Assembly: GCA_023417655.1 (NCBI GenBank)
Contig: JAEZFD010000044.1
Coordinates: 1-64,000 of the forward strand
From: Planctomycetota bacterium
GTDB taxonomy: Bacteria; Planctomycetota; Planctomycetia; Planctomycetales; Planctomycetaceae
DNA length: 64,000 nt
Direction of reading: 5' to 3'
The position numbers and the translations under genes were made by a program. This document shows, piece after piece, positions 34,120 through 45,563 of the stretch; position 1 is the first letter of the stretch; every line of letters begins with the position of its first letter. The notes beneath the pieces were generated by a model. It was not told where the DNA came from. It ran no database searches and worked only from the letters and a program-made list of their open reading frames with translations.

Positions 34120-35394
34120 TCAGTGACCCGTTTCGATCTGTTTGAGGAGTTTCCTCGCAGAGAGGCGAGCCTGCTCAGGGGCGGTGGGATCAGCTTCCAG
34201 ATTTCGCACTTTCTGCCGAGCCACTTCCCGGGAAGGGAGGGATTCCGACAGGAGTCGATACGCCGCAAGGCGGGCATGCCGGTCATCGGAAGAGAGAATG
34301 CTGACTGCAGTCTCGATTGCCTCATCTTCTTTTTGATCCTGCTTCAGCAGGATCGCCGCCGCCGCGACTCGCAAGCGGGGCTCCGGGTCTTGCAGGCTGT
34401 TCAGCAAAGCTGTTGGGATTTCAGAGGTGACGGGCGCTGACTGAATCCCCCGAAGTGCGAGTTCTCGAAAACTGGAGTCTTCTTCATCGAGCAGATGAAG
34501 CAGGGCCTTGGTTCCGTCGGGACCCATCTTGGCAAGAGCATCGACAGCGGCTTCCTGAACTTCTCCGTGTTCGGATGAGAAGATCAGATCGATCAGCCCC
34601 GGCACTGCCACTTCCCCGGCCGCCCCCATTTCTCCTAAGGTCTGAGCGATTGCCCGTTGAAGCAGAACGGAGTCGGTCTGCAACGCTCTCAGGAGATCCG
34701 GAATTGCGGGGGCAGCATGAGACTTCAGCAGAGCGATGCCTTCTACTGCGATCTGTCGCAAGGAATCTTCCCCCGTCTGATTCACAAGCTTCATCAGGGC
34801 AGGCAGTGTCTCAGGACGGGCCTGACCGACATTGGCCAATGCTTCGACCGCAGCCGCACGCGTTGCGAAGGGGAGAGATGTATCAGCGACAATTCGGGCG
34901 ACATTCGGAGTCGCCTCTGCCGCGACAGGACCAAACAGTGCGAGCCCTCTTAATGCCCAGAGTCGGGTGGAAGCGGCGTCGGCTTCCGGGGCGTCGAGCA
35001 GCCGAATCAGCACCGGGACAGCTGCTTTCGCAGCAGGGCCGATCCGTCCGAGCGTCAACGCGACCTGTCGTCGGTGCATCCAATCAGCTTGCGGATCCTC
35101 AACGATTTCCAACATGCCGGAGACCGCTTCAGGAGTTCCCAGAAACGGCAGCGGCTCGGACTTGATCCGCTCTTGCCAGGCTTCGATGGTCTGGCCCTGA
35201 TACAGCCGTTGTTCAGACGCTGCGAAGGCAGTGTTTGTCCCCCAGCCGAAAGAGTTTCCAACACCTCCGGCAAGACAAAACGGAATGAAAAGCCCAAGGC
35301 AGAACGAGCGGGCAAGAATGCCTGGGCGTCTCTTCACCGGTCTCCGTCCGCAGGGGGGCGGGTGTGAATCAGGGGACAGGCGAGAAGAGAACAT
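34120..35394 (-). CDS. Secreted HEAT-repeat protein
   Basis: After a signal peptide (hydrophobic RSFCLGLFIPFCLAG, cleavage probably near AFAASEQ), this 424-residue protein consists of HEAT-like helical repeats, about nine units of 30-40 residues. Examples are VALTLGRIGPAAKAAVPVLI, ALRGLALFGPVAAEATPNVA, AVEALANVGQARPETLPALM and AVDALAKMGPDGTKALLHLL. Such solenoids bind proteins; no enzyme motif is visible. The ATG at 35394 is preferred to an in-frame TTG at 35439. Its neighbours give no clue: glgP ends 142 bases upstream behind a terminator, so it is a separate unit. Confidence 0.8.
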   Translation of the reverse strand: MFSSRLSPDSHPPPCGRRPVKRRPGILARSFCLGLFIPFCLAGGVGNSFGWGTNTAFAASEQRLYQGQTIEAWQERIKSEPLPFLGTPEAVSGMLEIVEDPQADWMHRRQVALTLGRIGPAAKAAVPVLIRLLDAPEADAASTRLWALRGLALFGPVAAEATPNVARIVADTSLPFATRAAAVEALANVGQARPETLPALMKLVNQTGEDSLRQIAVEGIALLKSHAAPAIPDLLRALQTDSVLLQRAIAQTLGEMGAAGEVAVPGLIDLIFSSEHGEVQEAAVDALAKMGPDGTKALLHLLDEEDSSFRELALRGIQSAPVTSEIPTALLNSLQDPEPRLRVAAAAILLKQDQKEDEAIETAVSILSSDDRHARLAAYRLLSESLPSREVARQKVRNLEADPTAPEQARLSARKLLKQIETGH

Positions 35395-35468
35395 GATTAA
35401 CCGTTGTCGACGAATCCAGGCATTCAGCAAATCGAGCAAACTGCTCTGGAGGCGACCTCAAAAAGAAA

Positions 35469-35499
35469 TCGGCTCTGAAGAAAGTGTCTCCAGAGCCGA
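35469..35499 (-). terminator. Rho-independent terminator of glgP
   Basis: A perfect 9-bp stem, TCGGCTCTG (35469-35477) and CAGAGCCGA (35491-35499), is followed on the minus strand by a T-rich run (complement of 35460-35468). It lies 38 bases after the glgP stop. Confidence 0.85.
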
Positions 35500-35536
35500 A
35501 CCTGTTCGTCAATCTCGACCGCAGTTTACCCGCTGT

Positions 35537-37681
<2,145 letters not shown>

Positions 37682-38080
37682 ACAAGGTCTCACTTTCGGG
37701 GTCCGAGGTCTCACCGGAGGTTGGTCGGGACCTTCGAACCAGAGATGAAATCATTTCGGGGGCGAGTATAGCCGAGTGTTGATCTTAAGGTCGAGAAGTC
37801 TCTGTTCGTGCTGAGCCCCTGTTCAGGCGTTGCTTCCTTTTGCTTCACCGCAGGCATTGCGTAGCAGTGATTCTCGCGTTCAGAACCACACTCATCGGCT
37901 GTTCTGTTGTGATCAGGGTGCGCCGGGAGTGCATCAAAGCAATCTGAAAACCTGATTGCACTCAGAGATGAAAGAGGGGAACAGTCAAGAATTGAGTGAT
38001 GCAATTGCCTCTCTCGGGGAGTCCTGTCACACTTTCCCCACTACGCCATCGTCCGCGGACGTTCTGTCATGAGGAAGTCG

Positions 38081-39379
38081 ATGTTTCGGTTTGCAATCGG
38101 CAATCTGTTGAGTCGTCCTCTCCGGACTTGCCTCGCTCTCAGTGGACTGATCATCGCCATCGCCAGCATGACGATCCTGTTCTCGATCGCGAACGGAATC
38201 GATGATGTCGTCACACGCTCATTCCAACAGATTCCCGGTCTGGTGATTCAGGAGCGAGGGTCACCGCTTCCGATCTTTTCATCACTCCCTGCGGAATGGG
38301 GAAGAGAAATTGCATCGCTCCCGGGTGTCTCAGTCGTTGATGCAGAACAGGTGCAGCGTCTGAATGTTCTGGAAGGTAAAACGCTGATCGCTCCGCCCAG
38401 GTTTCTCGTCGGGTTCGAATTACCTGATCGCCTGGAACTGAAGCAGGACATCTACCGGGACCACGTGGTCGAAGGCCGCTTTCTCCTCGCAGAGGACCTT
38501 GGACAGCAGACCTGCCTGATCAGTCGCCAGATTGCCAGCGACATTGGCAAAGGAGTCGGGGATACGATCCTGTTGAATCGCACGCCGACGAAGGTTGTCG
38601 GGATCTATGACACCGGCTCCATGCTGCTTGACGGAAATATCCTGCTCGACCTGAAGACGCTGCAGAAGATGTTTCGCCTGAATCCGCAGTCGGTCTCGGG
38701 CTTCTATGTTGAAGCGAAAGAGGGAACTTCTCCTCAGGAGTTGAAGAAACAGATCGAACAGCATTTCGTCGGCCGGGATACGCGAGAGCAGGGTTCTGCC
38801 TGGACGTTGGAGTCGATGCTGGAAATGGCTCGCCTGTGGGTTGCGACCGGTGGAGCCGACTCGCTGGCCATTGGAGAGACCCCGAAGCCAGAGCCGCCGA
38901 CCTCAGGCGCAGCACCAAAGCCGGTCAGTGCTGTGGAAGTTCGGCTGGCTCAGGACTGGAGTGATCGCTTCTCGGAGATGACAGGGGATCTCCGGCTGTT
39001 TCTCGGGTTGATCACCGCCATGGGAGTCACGATTGCCCTGTTGAGCATCATGAACACGATGCTGATGAGTGTGACAGAACGGGCCACCGAGTTCGGCATC
39101 CTCCGGGCGAACGGGTGGAGCAAGGCCAACGTCATTCAGTTGATGACGCTGGAGAGTGCCCTGATCGGAATCGTTGGCGGCCTCATTGGAGTCGCCCTCG
39201 GTTGGGGAGCGACACAACTCATTAACTCGATGTTCCCGGACCGAATGCACCTTGTGGCAGGACCCGGGCTGTTAATCTTTGGCGCAATTTTCAGCTTCAT
39301 CCTCGGTCTGGTCGGAGGACTGTATCCCGCCTCCCGCGCTGCTGCGAAATCCCCGATGGAAGCGATCCGTCGGGGATAA
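38081..39379 (+). CDS. FtsX/MacB-type ABC transporter permease
   Basis: The 432-residue protein has the topology of MacB/FtsX permeases: one N-terminal helix (LALSGLIIAIASMTILFSIA), a periplasmic domain of about 250 residues, then three helices at the end (LFLGLITAMGVTIALLSIMN, ALIGIVGGLIGVALGWGA, LIFGAIFSFILGLVGGLYPA) and the closing PASRAAAKSPMEAIRRG, which is diagnostic. I chose the ATG at 38081 because AGGAAG lies just before it; an in-frame ATG at 38069 uses those bases as codons. No ABC ATPase or membrane-fusion gene is adjacent, so the partner must be elsewhere. Confidence 0.88.
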   Translation: MFRFAIGNLLSRPLRTCLALSGLIIAIASMTILFSIANGIDDVVTRSFQQIPGLVIQERGSPLPIFSSLPAEWGREIASLPGVSVVDAEQVQRLNVLEGKTLIAPPRFLVGFELPDRLELKQDIYRDHVVEGRFLLAEDLGQQTCLISRQIASDIGKGVGDTILLNRTPTKVVGIYDTGSMLLDGNILLDLKTLQKMFRLNPQSVSGFYVEAKEGTSPQELKKQIEQHFVGRDTREQGSAWTLESMLEMARLWVATGGADSLAIGETPKPEPPTSGAAPKPVSAVEVRLAQDWSDRFSEMTGDLRLFLGLITAMGVTIALLSIMNTMLMSVTERATEFGILRANGWSKANVIQLMTLESALIGIVGGLIGVALGWGATQLINSMFPDRMHLVAGPGLLIFGAIFSFILGLVGGLYPASRAAAKSPMEAIRRG

Positions 39380-39423
39380 GAAGCGGCTTCAGGGCGACTG
39401 GGTCAGCGCGACTGCTTATCGCG

Positions 39424-39529
39424 GAAATTCGAAATTCAAAGCACCGAAATTCGAAACGAATGCGGCACGCGAAATCAGACATGCTCTCAGAGGTTTTGAA
39501 TTTCGAAGTTTCAGCAGTTTCGAATTTTG
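39424..39529. repeat. Cluster of GAAATTCGAAA-type palindromic repeats
   Basis: Between the convergent permease and panB genes, the motif GAAATTCGAAA and its complement occur several times. CGAAATTCAAA (39430-39440) is complementary to 39495-39505, and CGAAATTCGAAAC (39445-39457) pairs with 39517-39529 at 12 of 13 positions. The arms interleave, so the transcript could fold in alternative ways. It differs in composition from surrounding genes and may be a bidirectional transcription end or a short dispersed repeat. Confidence 0.55.
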
Positions 39530-39581
39530 CACTCCACAGACCGAACTGCTTACGCGCAGACAATCCCCGGACTCACGCCCC

Positions 39582-40358
39582 TTAATGACTGTGCTTCTCG
39601 CTCGGGAATGAGCCGTCGCGGACTTCGGAGATGTACTGCTTTGTCCCTTCGAGAGCATTCTTGCGAAGATCGGCGAACAGTTTCACGAATTTAGGCTGGA
39701 ACCCGGAGAGTCCGAACATGTCCGGCGTTACGAGTACCTGACCATCGCAGTGAGGCCCGGCTCCGATTCCGATGGTTGGGATCGTCAGGGCTTCGCTGAT
39801 CTTCTGAGCAATGTCAGCCGGAATCAGTTCCAGCACGATGGAGAAGGCTCCAGCTTTCTCGGCAGCAATTGCATCGGCCAGCAACTGCTTCTCATCTCGC
39901 TGCACGGCGCCATGCTTCCCGTATTTTCGCACAGATTGGGGCTGCATTCCGATGTGTGCCATGACCTGCAGATCACATTCGGAGAGTCGTTCGATCGTGC
40001 GGGCCTGATGGACGCCCCCTTCGAGCTTCACGGCGCTACAGCCGGTTTCCTTCAGGACGCGCCCGGCGTTTTTGACCGCCTGTCGACTGCTGACCTGATA
40101 GGACATGAACGGCAGATCGACGATCACGAGAGCCTTCTTCGCAGCGCGGGCCACGATCTCTCCGTGATAGATCATCTGATCGAGTTTCACGGGCAGCGTG
40201 CTGCTTTTTCCTTGAACCACCATTCCCAGCGAATCACCGACCAGCAGGGCATCGACTCCGGCTTCATCGAGAATGGATGCCCAGAGGAAGTCATAGGCCG
40301 TCAGAACCGTCAGCTTGCGGCCTTGCGATTTCGCATTTCGGAATTCGGGGACATTCAT
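39582..40358 (-). CDS. panB: 3-methyl-2-oxobutanoate hydroxymethyltransferase
   Basis: PanB makes ketopantoate in pantothenate (coenzyme A) synthesis. The 258-residue protein has LTAYDFLWASILDEAGVDALLVGDSLGMV, with the metal-binding Asp, VKLEGG and GIGAGPHCDGQVLVTPDM. The ATG at 40358 is the family start; longer in-frame starts would extend into the upstream oxidoreductase gene. panC is not nearby. Length and motifs match a normal functional enzyme. Confidence 0.95.
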   Translation of the reverse strand: MNVPEFRNAKSQGRKLTVLTAYDFLWASILDEAGVDALLVGDSLGMVVQGKSSTLPVKLDQMIYHGEIVARAAKKALVIVDLPFMSYQVSSRQAVKNAGRVLKETGCSAVKLEGGVHQARTIERLSECDLQVMAHIGMQPQSVRKYGKHGAVQRDEKQLLADAIAAEKAGAFSIVLELIPADIAQKISEALTIPTIGIGAGPHCDGQVLVTPDMFGLSGFQPKFVKLFADLRKNALEGTKQYISEVRDGSFPSEKHSH

Positions 40359-40410
40359 TGTCAGTTCCAGCGTTGCCTGGGAAATGGTGGTTGCCGTGAG
40401 AGTGACTCGG

Positions 40411-41430
40411 TCACGCCTTCTCGGTGGGGGTCGCAACCTCGACAAGGATCTTGCCGGTCAGTTTGCCTGACTTCTGCAGGGTGGCCTGTTCCTGCAGCTG
40501 ATGAGCATCGCCTGCACGTTCCAGAGGGAATCGAGCTCCAATCAGTGGCTTCCAGCGTCCTTCGGTGTACCACTTGTTCATGTCCTCCGCCGCCTTTCGC
40601 TGATCAGCCGGAGAGGCGTTGAACATGGCAAAGCCGATCAGCTTGAGATCGTTCGTATAGAACGATCCCAGATTGAATTTGACCTCGGCCTGCCGTCCGG
40701 CCATGAGGACGATTCGTCCTCCCTTTCGCATCAGTCCGATGATGCGCTGCAGGTCCGGCTCCCGCTGAGTTTCCCAGTAAATTGACACGCCGCCATGTTC
40801 TGCCGCTGCGGCCTTGATGTCGTCGTCCAGGGTGGGGGACTTGTAATCGAGAGCCACGTCTGCACCCAGTTTCTGGGCAAGCGACCGCTTTTCTTCAGAG
40901 CCAGCGGTCGTGATGACAAAGGCTCCCACTGCCTTGGCGAACTGAACAACCAGAGAGCCAACGCCCCCGGTTCCGCCGTTCACGAAGACAACTTCGCCCG
41001 GCTGGAGCTGCGCCTCTTTGAATAACCCGAGATGAACGGTGATCCCTGTGAGTGCTCCGGCCGCGGCATCGGCATCCGGCATCGATGAGGGAATTGGATA
41101 CAGCCATGCCTCATCGACTGCGGCGAGTTCGGCAAGGGTTCCCTGTCGTTTGAACAACCCTTGGTTGCTTCCCCAGACACGGTCGCCGACGCGGAAACGC
41201 ATGGCATCAGGGCCGACGGCGACAACGGTTCCTGCGAGGTCGCACCCCGGGATGTAGGGGAAGTCAACCGGCATTGGAATGGCACCGGCTCGGACGTAGG
41301 TATCGATTGGATTGACGGACGAGACATGAATCTTCACCAGCACCTGTCCCGGTCCCGGCGTCGGATCAGGCATTGTGCCGACTTGCAACGTTTCAGGTGC
41401 TCCTGGCTGATCGACAAACGCGCACTTCAT
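40411..41430 (-). CDS. NADPH:quinone oxidoreductase-like protein
   Basis: The 339-residue protein belongs to the zinc-free quinone oxidoreductases of the medium-chain dehydrogenase family. It starts MKCAFVDQPGAPETL and has VNPIDTYVRAG, GCDLAGTVVAVG, GDRVWG and the NADPH loop FVNGGTGGVGSLVVQFAKAVG. No catalytic zinc ligands are evident. It probably reduces quinones or enones with NADPH. panB starts 52 bases downstream of its end, so the two may be co-transcribed, with no evident link in function. The ATG at 41430 is clear. Confidence 0.88.
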   Translation of the reverse strand: MKCAFVDQPGAPETLQVGTMPDPTPGPGQVLVKIHVSSVNPIDTYVRAGAIPMPVDFPYIPGCDLAGTVVAVGPDAMRFRVGDRVWGSNQGLFKRQGTLAELAAVDEAWLYPIPSSMPDADAAAGALTGITVHLGLFKEAQLQPGEVVFVNGGTGGVGSLVVQFAKAVGAFVITTAGSEEKRSLAQKLGADVALDYKSPTLDDDIKAAAAEHGGVSIYWETQREPDLQRIIGLMRKGGRIVLMAGRQAEVKFNLGSFYTNDLKLIGFAMFNASPADQRKAAEDMNKWYTEGRWKPLIGARFPLERAGDAHQLQEQATLQKSGKLTGKILVEVATPTEKA

Positions 41431-41679
41431 GGACTCGCCCTTTCAAACAGGATCAAAAACGGAACTGAAACTTCGAAAGTGAAGGCCGGCCTCGCGTGCG
41501 CAGTCCCGGGGGATCCAAGCTTCTCATCCCGGACACATTGCGGGGCCGTCGGTTCGGCTGACTGACATCGAGCTAGGCTTGCTGTGGATGGTCGATGCCT
41601 GCTTCCCAGGCCGAGATGCTTCTTCCCATTGTCTGCCAACCTGCCGGAATGACAATGGTGACGACGTCAGAAAAAACAT

Positions 41680-41708
41680 GCCGGACGCTTTTGCAGAAAG
41701 CGTCCGGC
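41680..41708 (-). terminator. Rho-independent terminator of the sugar isomerase gene
   Basis: A perfect 12-bp stem (GCCGGACGCTTT at 41680-41691, complement at 41697-41708) with a 5-base loop is followed on the minus strand by ATGTTTTTT. It lies about 50 bases after the stop of the minus-strand gene at 41762. Confidence 0.92.
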
Positions 41709-41761
41709 ACAGTTTTGTTCAATCGATTGACGTGTCAGCAGTCAATTCTGAGAGAATTGTT

Positions 41762-42781
41762 TTAGAATCCGCGAGCGGCCTTGATGTCGGCCATGGTTCG
41801 CAGGTCATAGTCGATGCCGACATAGTCGAGCACTGAGCAGAGCGAACGAACGGCGACGCCCATTCCGTCCGGACCGCTGAATCCACCGAACTGCCCGCCC
41901 CCCTTGAGGTGCGGTTCGAGTTCCAGGAAGGTGCCGGGAAGACCGAACTTCTGCATCCGGGCATTCACGGCCGGAACGTGATCACGGAAGTCACGCAGAA
42001 TCAGCTCGTGTCCGGAATCGCCGACGTTGGCCGGCACGAAATTTTTCAGACGCTCTTCGTCGACATAACCAGGCCAGGCGAGTGTTGGGTCGATGGAGTA
42101 GTCCTTGATGTGGATCCAGCCGATGTAGGGCCGCATCAGTTCGTACTCTTTGTAGCACTGGACCGGGTCCATGTTCTGTGATGACAGATTTCCGCCGTCA
42201 AAGATCACGACCAGATTGTCGCGGTTAATCTTCTGGGCCAGTTCAGCCAGCATGCGACCATTCTGCCCGATCAGATTGGCCTCGACTTCGAGACCATAGA
42301 CGATGCCGTGTTTGCCGAATTCATCAGCGATCTTGGCGACCAACGGAACGGCCTGATCGACGTATCCGTCCGGGGCTTCGCCTTTCGGCTGATAGAACGA
42401 GAAGCCGCGGATCAACTTTGCTCCGAGAGCCTTAGCTGCGCGAATCGTGCTGGCGACTTCGCCGGCCATGTATTCATCGAAGGGGACGAACTTGTTATGT
42501 GAACCGTCTTCCTGGTTCAGCAGTTTGATTTTCCCGATGCGGGAGCCGATGCTGGTGACCGACATTCCGTATTCTTTGTGAAGCTCGGCCAGTTGTGCGA
42601 GTTCTTCATCAGAAAGCTCGACGACGTGCTTCACTTTGCCGGCGCCGGTGACATCAACAAACCGAGGGCTGTAGTACTTGAGTCCGAGTGCGGAAAGCAC
42701 CGCGAGCTGCTCGACGGCGGTCTTCCGGTTGGCGGCCTCATCGGCAAAGGCACTGAGAGTGATCGCAGGATTCTGTGGCAT
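41762..42781 (-). CDS. Sugar phosphate isomerase/epimerase family protein
   Basis: The 339-residue protein resembles TIM-barrel proteins of the xylose-isomerase-like AP-endonuclease-2 family, in which acidic and histidine residues bind a divalent metal. Supporting segments are LSAFADEAANRKTAVEQLAV at the start, YGLEVEANLIGQNGRML, LVVIFDGGNLSSQN and YIGWIHIKDYSID. Members isomerise or epimerise sugars, often inositol- or hexulose-related. The ATG at 42781 begins the conserved part; an in-frame start at 42865 adds an unlikely extension. It is a single gene with its own terminator; the sugar is unknown. Confidence 0.82.
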   Translation of the reverse strand: MPQNPAITLSAFADEAANRKTAVEQLAVLSALGLKYYSPRFVDVTGAGKVKHVVELSDEELAQLAELHKEYGMSVTSIGSRIGKIKLLNQEDGSHNKFVPFDEYMAGEVASTIRAAKALGAKLIRGFSFYQPKGEAPDGYVDQAVPLVAKIADEFGKHGIVYGLEVEANLIGQNGRMLAELAQKINRDNLVVIFDGGNLSSQNMDPVQCYKEYELMRPYIGWIHIKDYSIDPTLAWPGYVDEERLKNFVPANVGDSGHELILRDFRDHVPAVNARMQKFGLPGTFLELEPHLKGGGQFGGFSGPDGMGVAVRSLCSVLDYVGIDYDLRTMADIKAARGF

Positions 42782-42971
42782 GGGGTAACTTAATTCCTCA
42801 GATGAAAGCTCTGGCTGGATCCCGATTTTTTGACTGATTGTGGACTGTCCGGGAGCGACATGCAACGGTTATGGACTGTTTGCAGGCAGGGGAATCGAAT
42901 GCAACGACTGATCAGCTTTCCTCAATCAAACTGCGGCTGATTCGAAGTTCACTGATGATGAGAAAGCGTGA

Positions 42972-43985
42972 ATGTGGATGGACGACCTCTTGCGCACATC
43001 GGTGAGACAATCTCTGTCAGAACTGGGAATCAGTGACTTTCGACTGTTGATCGGTGTCTCAGGGGGAGCGGACAGCGTCTCCCTGTTGCGAGCCATGCTT
43101 GAGCTTGCCGAAGAACTGAAATTGACTCTTGCGGTGGCGCACTTCGACCATGCAATGAGGCCGGATTCCGCAGAGAACGCCGCCTGGGTCCAGCAACTGG
43201 CAACTCTCTTTGGCTTGCCCTGTTATCTCGGAGTTCGCTCAGGTCCTATCTCCGCAGCAGTATCCGAAGAGACCGCCCGGCAACTGCGGTATCGGTTTCT
43301 GCTGAAGACCGCTCAGGAGCATCAGTTCCCCTTCATCGCAGTCGCCCATACCGCTGATGATCAGGTGGAAACCGTGCTGCATCACCTGCTGAGGGGAACC
43401 GGCCTGAAAGGTCTCTCAGGAATTCCGTTGAGTCGGAAGTTGAGTGATGATCAGACCTTGATTCGTCCACTCCTGCAGACTTCGCGGAAAGACGTTCTTC
43501 AGGCCCTTGAGAGCTGGCAGCAGCCTTACCTGACGGATTCCACGAATACTGATGAACGACTGACCCGAAACCGGATTCGACTCGATCTGATTCCTCAATT
43601 GAAGGAAAAATTCAACCCGCAGGTGAGTGACGCACTGATCCGACTGGCAAAACAGGCAGCCGAAACTCAGGAATTGATTGAGCATCTGGCCAGCGATCTG
43701 CTGTCGCAGGCAACACTTGAACAAGGTCCAACAGCCGTCGTTCTCAACCGTAAGGTCCTCAAAGAATCACGGCCTCCGGTACTTCGCGAGGCGTTTCGAC
43801 AGGTCTGGGAACGGGCAGGGTGGCCCCGTCAAAACCTGTCAGCCGCTCGTCTGGAGACCCTTTGCCAGATGGTTCGGACCGGCTCTCCGCGACGCTGCTC
43901 ACTGCCGGGCAATGTTCTGGTGACCTGTCGCAAATTAGTCCTGGAGTTTCACCGGCAGGTCGGTTTTCCAGAGCATTCAGGTTGA
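42972..43985 (+). CDS. tilS: tRNA(Ile)-lysidine synthase
   Basis: TilS converts C34 of the minor tRNA(Ile) to lysidine, allowing it to read AUA. The 337-residue protein has the PP-loop LLIGVSGGADSVSLL (SGGADS at 30-35), AHFDHAMRPDSAENA, AHTADDQVETVLHHLLRGTG and TRNRIR. The C-terminal part is shorter than in E. coli TilS (432 residues). The ATG at 42972 and another at 42978 are both possible. It lies upstream of sucC with 121 bases between, probably a chance neighbour. Confidence 0.93.
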   Translation: MWMDDLLRTSVRQSLSELGISDFRLLIGVSGGADSVSLLRAMLELAEELKLTLAVAHFDHAMRPDSAENAAWVQQLATLFGLPCYLGVRSGPISAAVSEETARQLRYRFLLKTAQEHQFPFIAVAHTADDQVETVLHHLLRGTGLKGLSGIPLSRKLSDDQTLIRPLLQTSRKDVLQALESWQQPYLTDSTNTDERLTRNRIRLDLIPQLKEKFNPQVSDALIRLAKQAAETQELIEHLASDLLSQATLEQGPTAVVLNRKVLKESRPPVLREAFRQVWERAGWPRQNLSAARLETLCQMVRTGSPRRCSLPGNVLVTCRKLVLEFHRQVGFPEHSG

Positions 43986-44106
43986 ACTCTGAGGATCGAA
44001 GTGATTTCGGTTTCGCTTTATGTGGCGAGCGAATATCATTCGCAGGGCGTCTCACAGGCACCGGAAATTTTGTCTGCCGCAACACTTTCAACGCGATTCC
44101 TTCATC

Positions 44107-45294
44107 ATGAAAATTCACGAATATCAGGCCAAGGAACTGTTTGCGAAGGCGGGCGTCCCGATTCCAAAGGGAATCGTGATCAAATCAGCCGCTGAAGCTG
44201 CCGCGGCTTATGAAGCTCTCGGCACAAAGGTCTGTGTCGTGAAATCGCAGATTCACGCCGGGGGTCGCGGCAAAGGTCGCTTCAAAGAATTCCCGGAACA
44301 GCCAGGCGTGGTGCTGGTGAAATCAGCCGCGGAAGCCGTGGCCAATGCAGAGCGGATGCTCGGTTCCACACTGGTTACGATCCAGACCGGAGACGAAGGC
44401 AAACAGGTCAACACCCTGTATGTCGAGCAGGGGCTCGATATCGCCAAGGAACTGTACCTCGCCATCGTCGTTGATCGTGAAGCCGGCCTGCCGCTGATCA
44501 TTGCCTCCGCTGAAGGGGGCATGGCGATCGAAGAGCTCGCCCATGATCACCCTGAGAAGATCATTCGCGAACCATATGATCCCGGCATCGGACTGCAGCC
44601 GTTTCAGGTTCGCAAGTTGTGTCGCGCTCTGGGCCTCGAAGGGGCTGCCGCGAAATCCGCAGCTACGTTCCTGCCGAAAATCTGTCAGTTCTTCGTCGAC
44701 AGTGACTCGAGCATGACGGAAATCAACCCGCTCGTCGTCACGGGAGAAGGCCAGCTCCTCGCTCTCGATGCGAAAGTGACCTTCGACGACAACGCCCTGT
44801 TCCGTCACAAGGATTTCCTCGAACTTCGCGATCTCGCCGAAGAAGATCCAGCAGAAATTCAGGCTGCCAATACCGGTCTGAGCTATGTGAAACTCGACGG
44901 CAACATCGGCTGTCTTGTGAACGGTGCTGGGCTCGCCATGAGCACTATGGACCTGATCAAACTGCACGGCGGTGAACCTGCTAACTTCCTCGACGTCGGC
45001 GGTGGAGCCAATGTGGAGCAGGTGACTGAAGCCTTCCGCATCATTCTCGCCGACCCGAACGTGAAGGCGATTCTCGTCAACATCTTCGGCGGGATCATGA
45101 AGTGCGACACGATTGTGACCGCACTGCTGACCGCGTACGACAACATCGGCATCAAGGTGCCGCTGGTGGTTCGCCTTGAAGGAACGAACGTCGAGCTCGC
45201 CCGTGAGATGCTGAAGAACTCCGGCAAGGCAATCACGACCGGAACCGACCTGACTGACGCCGCCAAGAAGGTCGTCGCCACTCTCGGAGCATAA
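44107..45294 (+). CDS. sucC: Succinate-CoA ligase, beta subunit
   Basis: SucC is the ATP-grasp subunit of succinyl-CoA synthetase in the citric acid cycle. From the ATG at 44107 the protein has 395 residues, the normal length, and begins MKIHEYQAKELFAKAGVPIP. Other landmarks are KSQIHAGGRGK (nucleotide binding), EINPLVVT, GAGLAMSTMDLIKLHGG, ANFLDVGGGA and FGGIMKCD. A strong terminator follows 28 bases after the stop. The alpha-subunit gene sucD, usually the next gene, is not here. Confidence 0.96.
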   Translation: MKIHEYQAKELFAKAGVPIPKGIVIKSAAEAAAAYEALGTKVCVVKSQIHAGGRGKGRFKEFPEQPGVVLVKSAAEAVANAERMLGSTLVTIQTGDEGKQVNTLYVEQGLDIAKELYLAIVVDREAGLPLIIASAEGGMAIEELAHDHPEKIIREPYDPGIGLQPFQVRKLCRALGLEGAAAKSAATFLPKICQFFVDSDSSMTEINPLVVTGEGQLLALDAKVTFDDNALFRHKDFLELRDLAEEDPAEIQAANTGLSYVKLDGNIGCLVNGAGLAMSTMDLIKLHGGEPANFLDVGGGANVEQVTEAFRIILADPNVKAILVNIFGGIMKCDTIVTALLTAYDNIGIKVPLVVRLEGTNVELAREMLKNSGKAITTGTDLTDAAKKVVATLGA

Positions 45295-45322
45295 TTTCCG
45301 AAGTCGAGCACATTGAAGTCCG

Positions 45323-45361
45323 ACACCCGCGACTGTTCTTCTGAACACAGGTCGCGGGTGT
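45323..45361 (+). terminator. Rho-independent terminator of sucC
   Basis: ACACCCGCGAC (45323-45333) pairs perfectly with GTCGCGGGTGT (45351-45361), followed on the plus strand by TTTTC. The distance of 28 bases from the sucC stop fits a true end of transcription. Confidence 0.92.
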
Positions 45362-45563
45362 TTTTCATTGAATAGCACTTAGGTCAGGACGCCCACGCGA
45401 CTTACGGAAATTCAAATTCGTCTTGCGGGGTTGTCGACGAACCGCATAGATTCTGCAGAAATTGCCGGAGGAGACTGCGCACGCAGCGCAGGAAGGCCTT
45501 GCTTTCCCTTCTGCTCAGGCATGCGGACTGACGGATCGTCCGCTCGATCAAGACGGCAACGGA

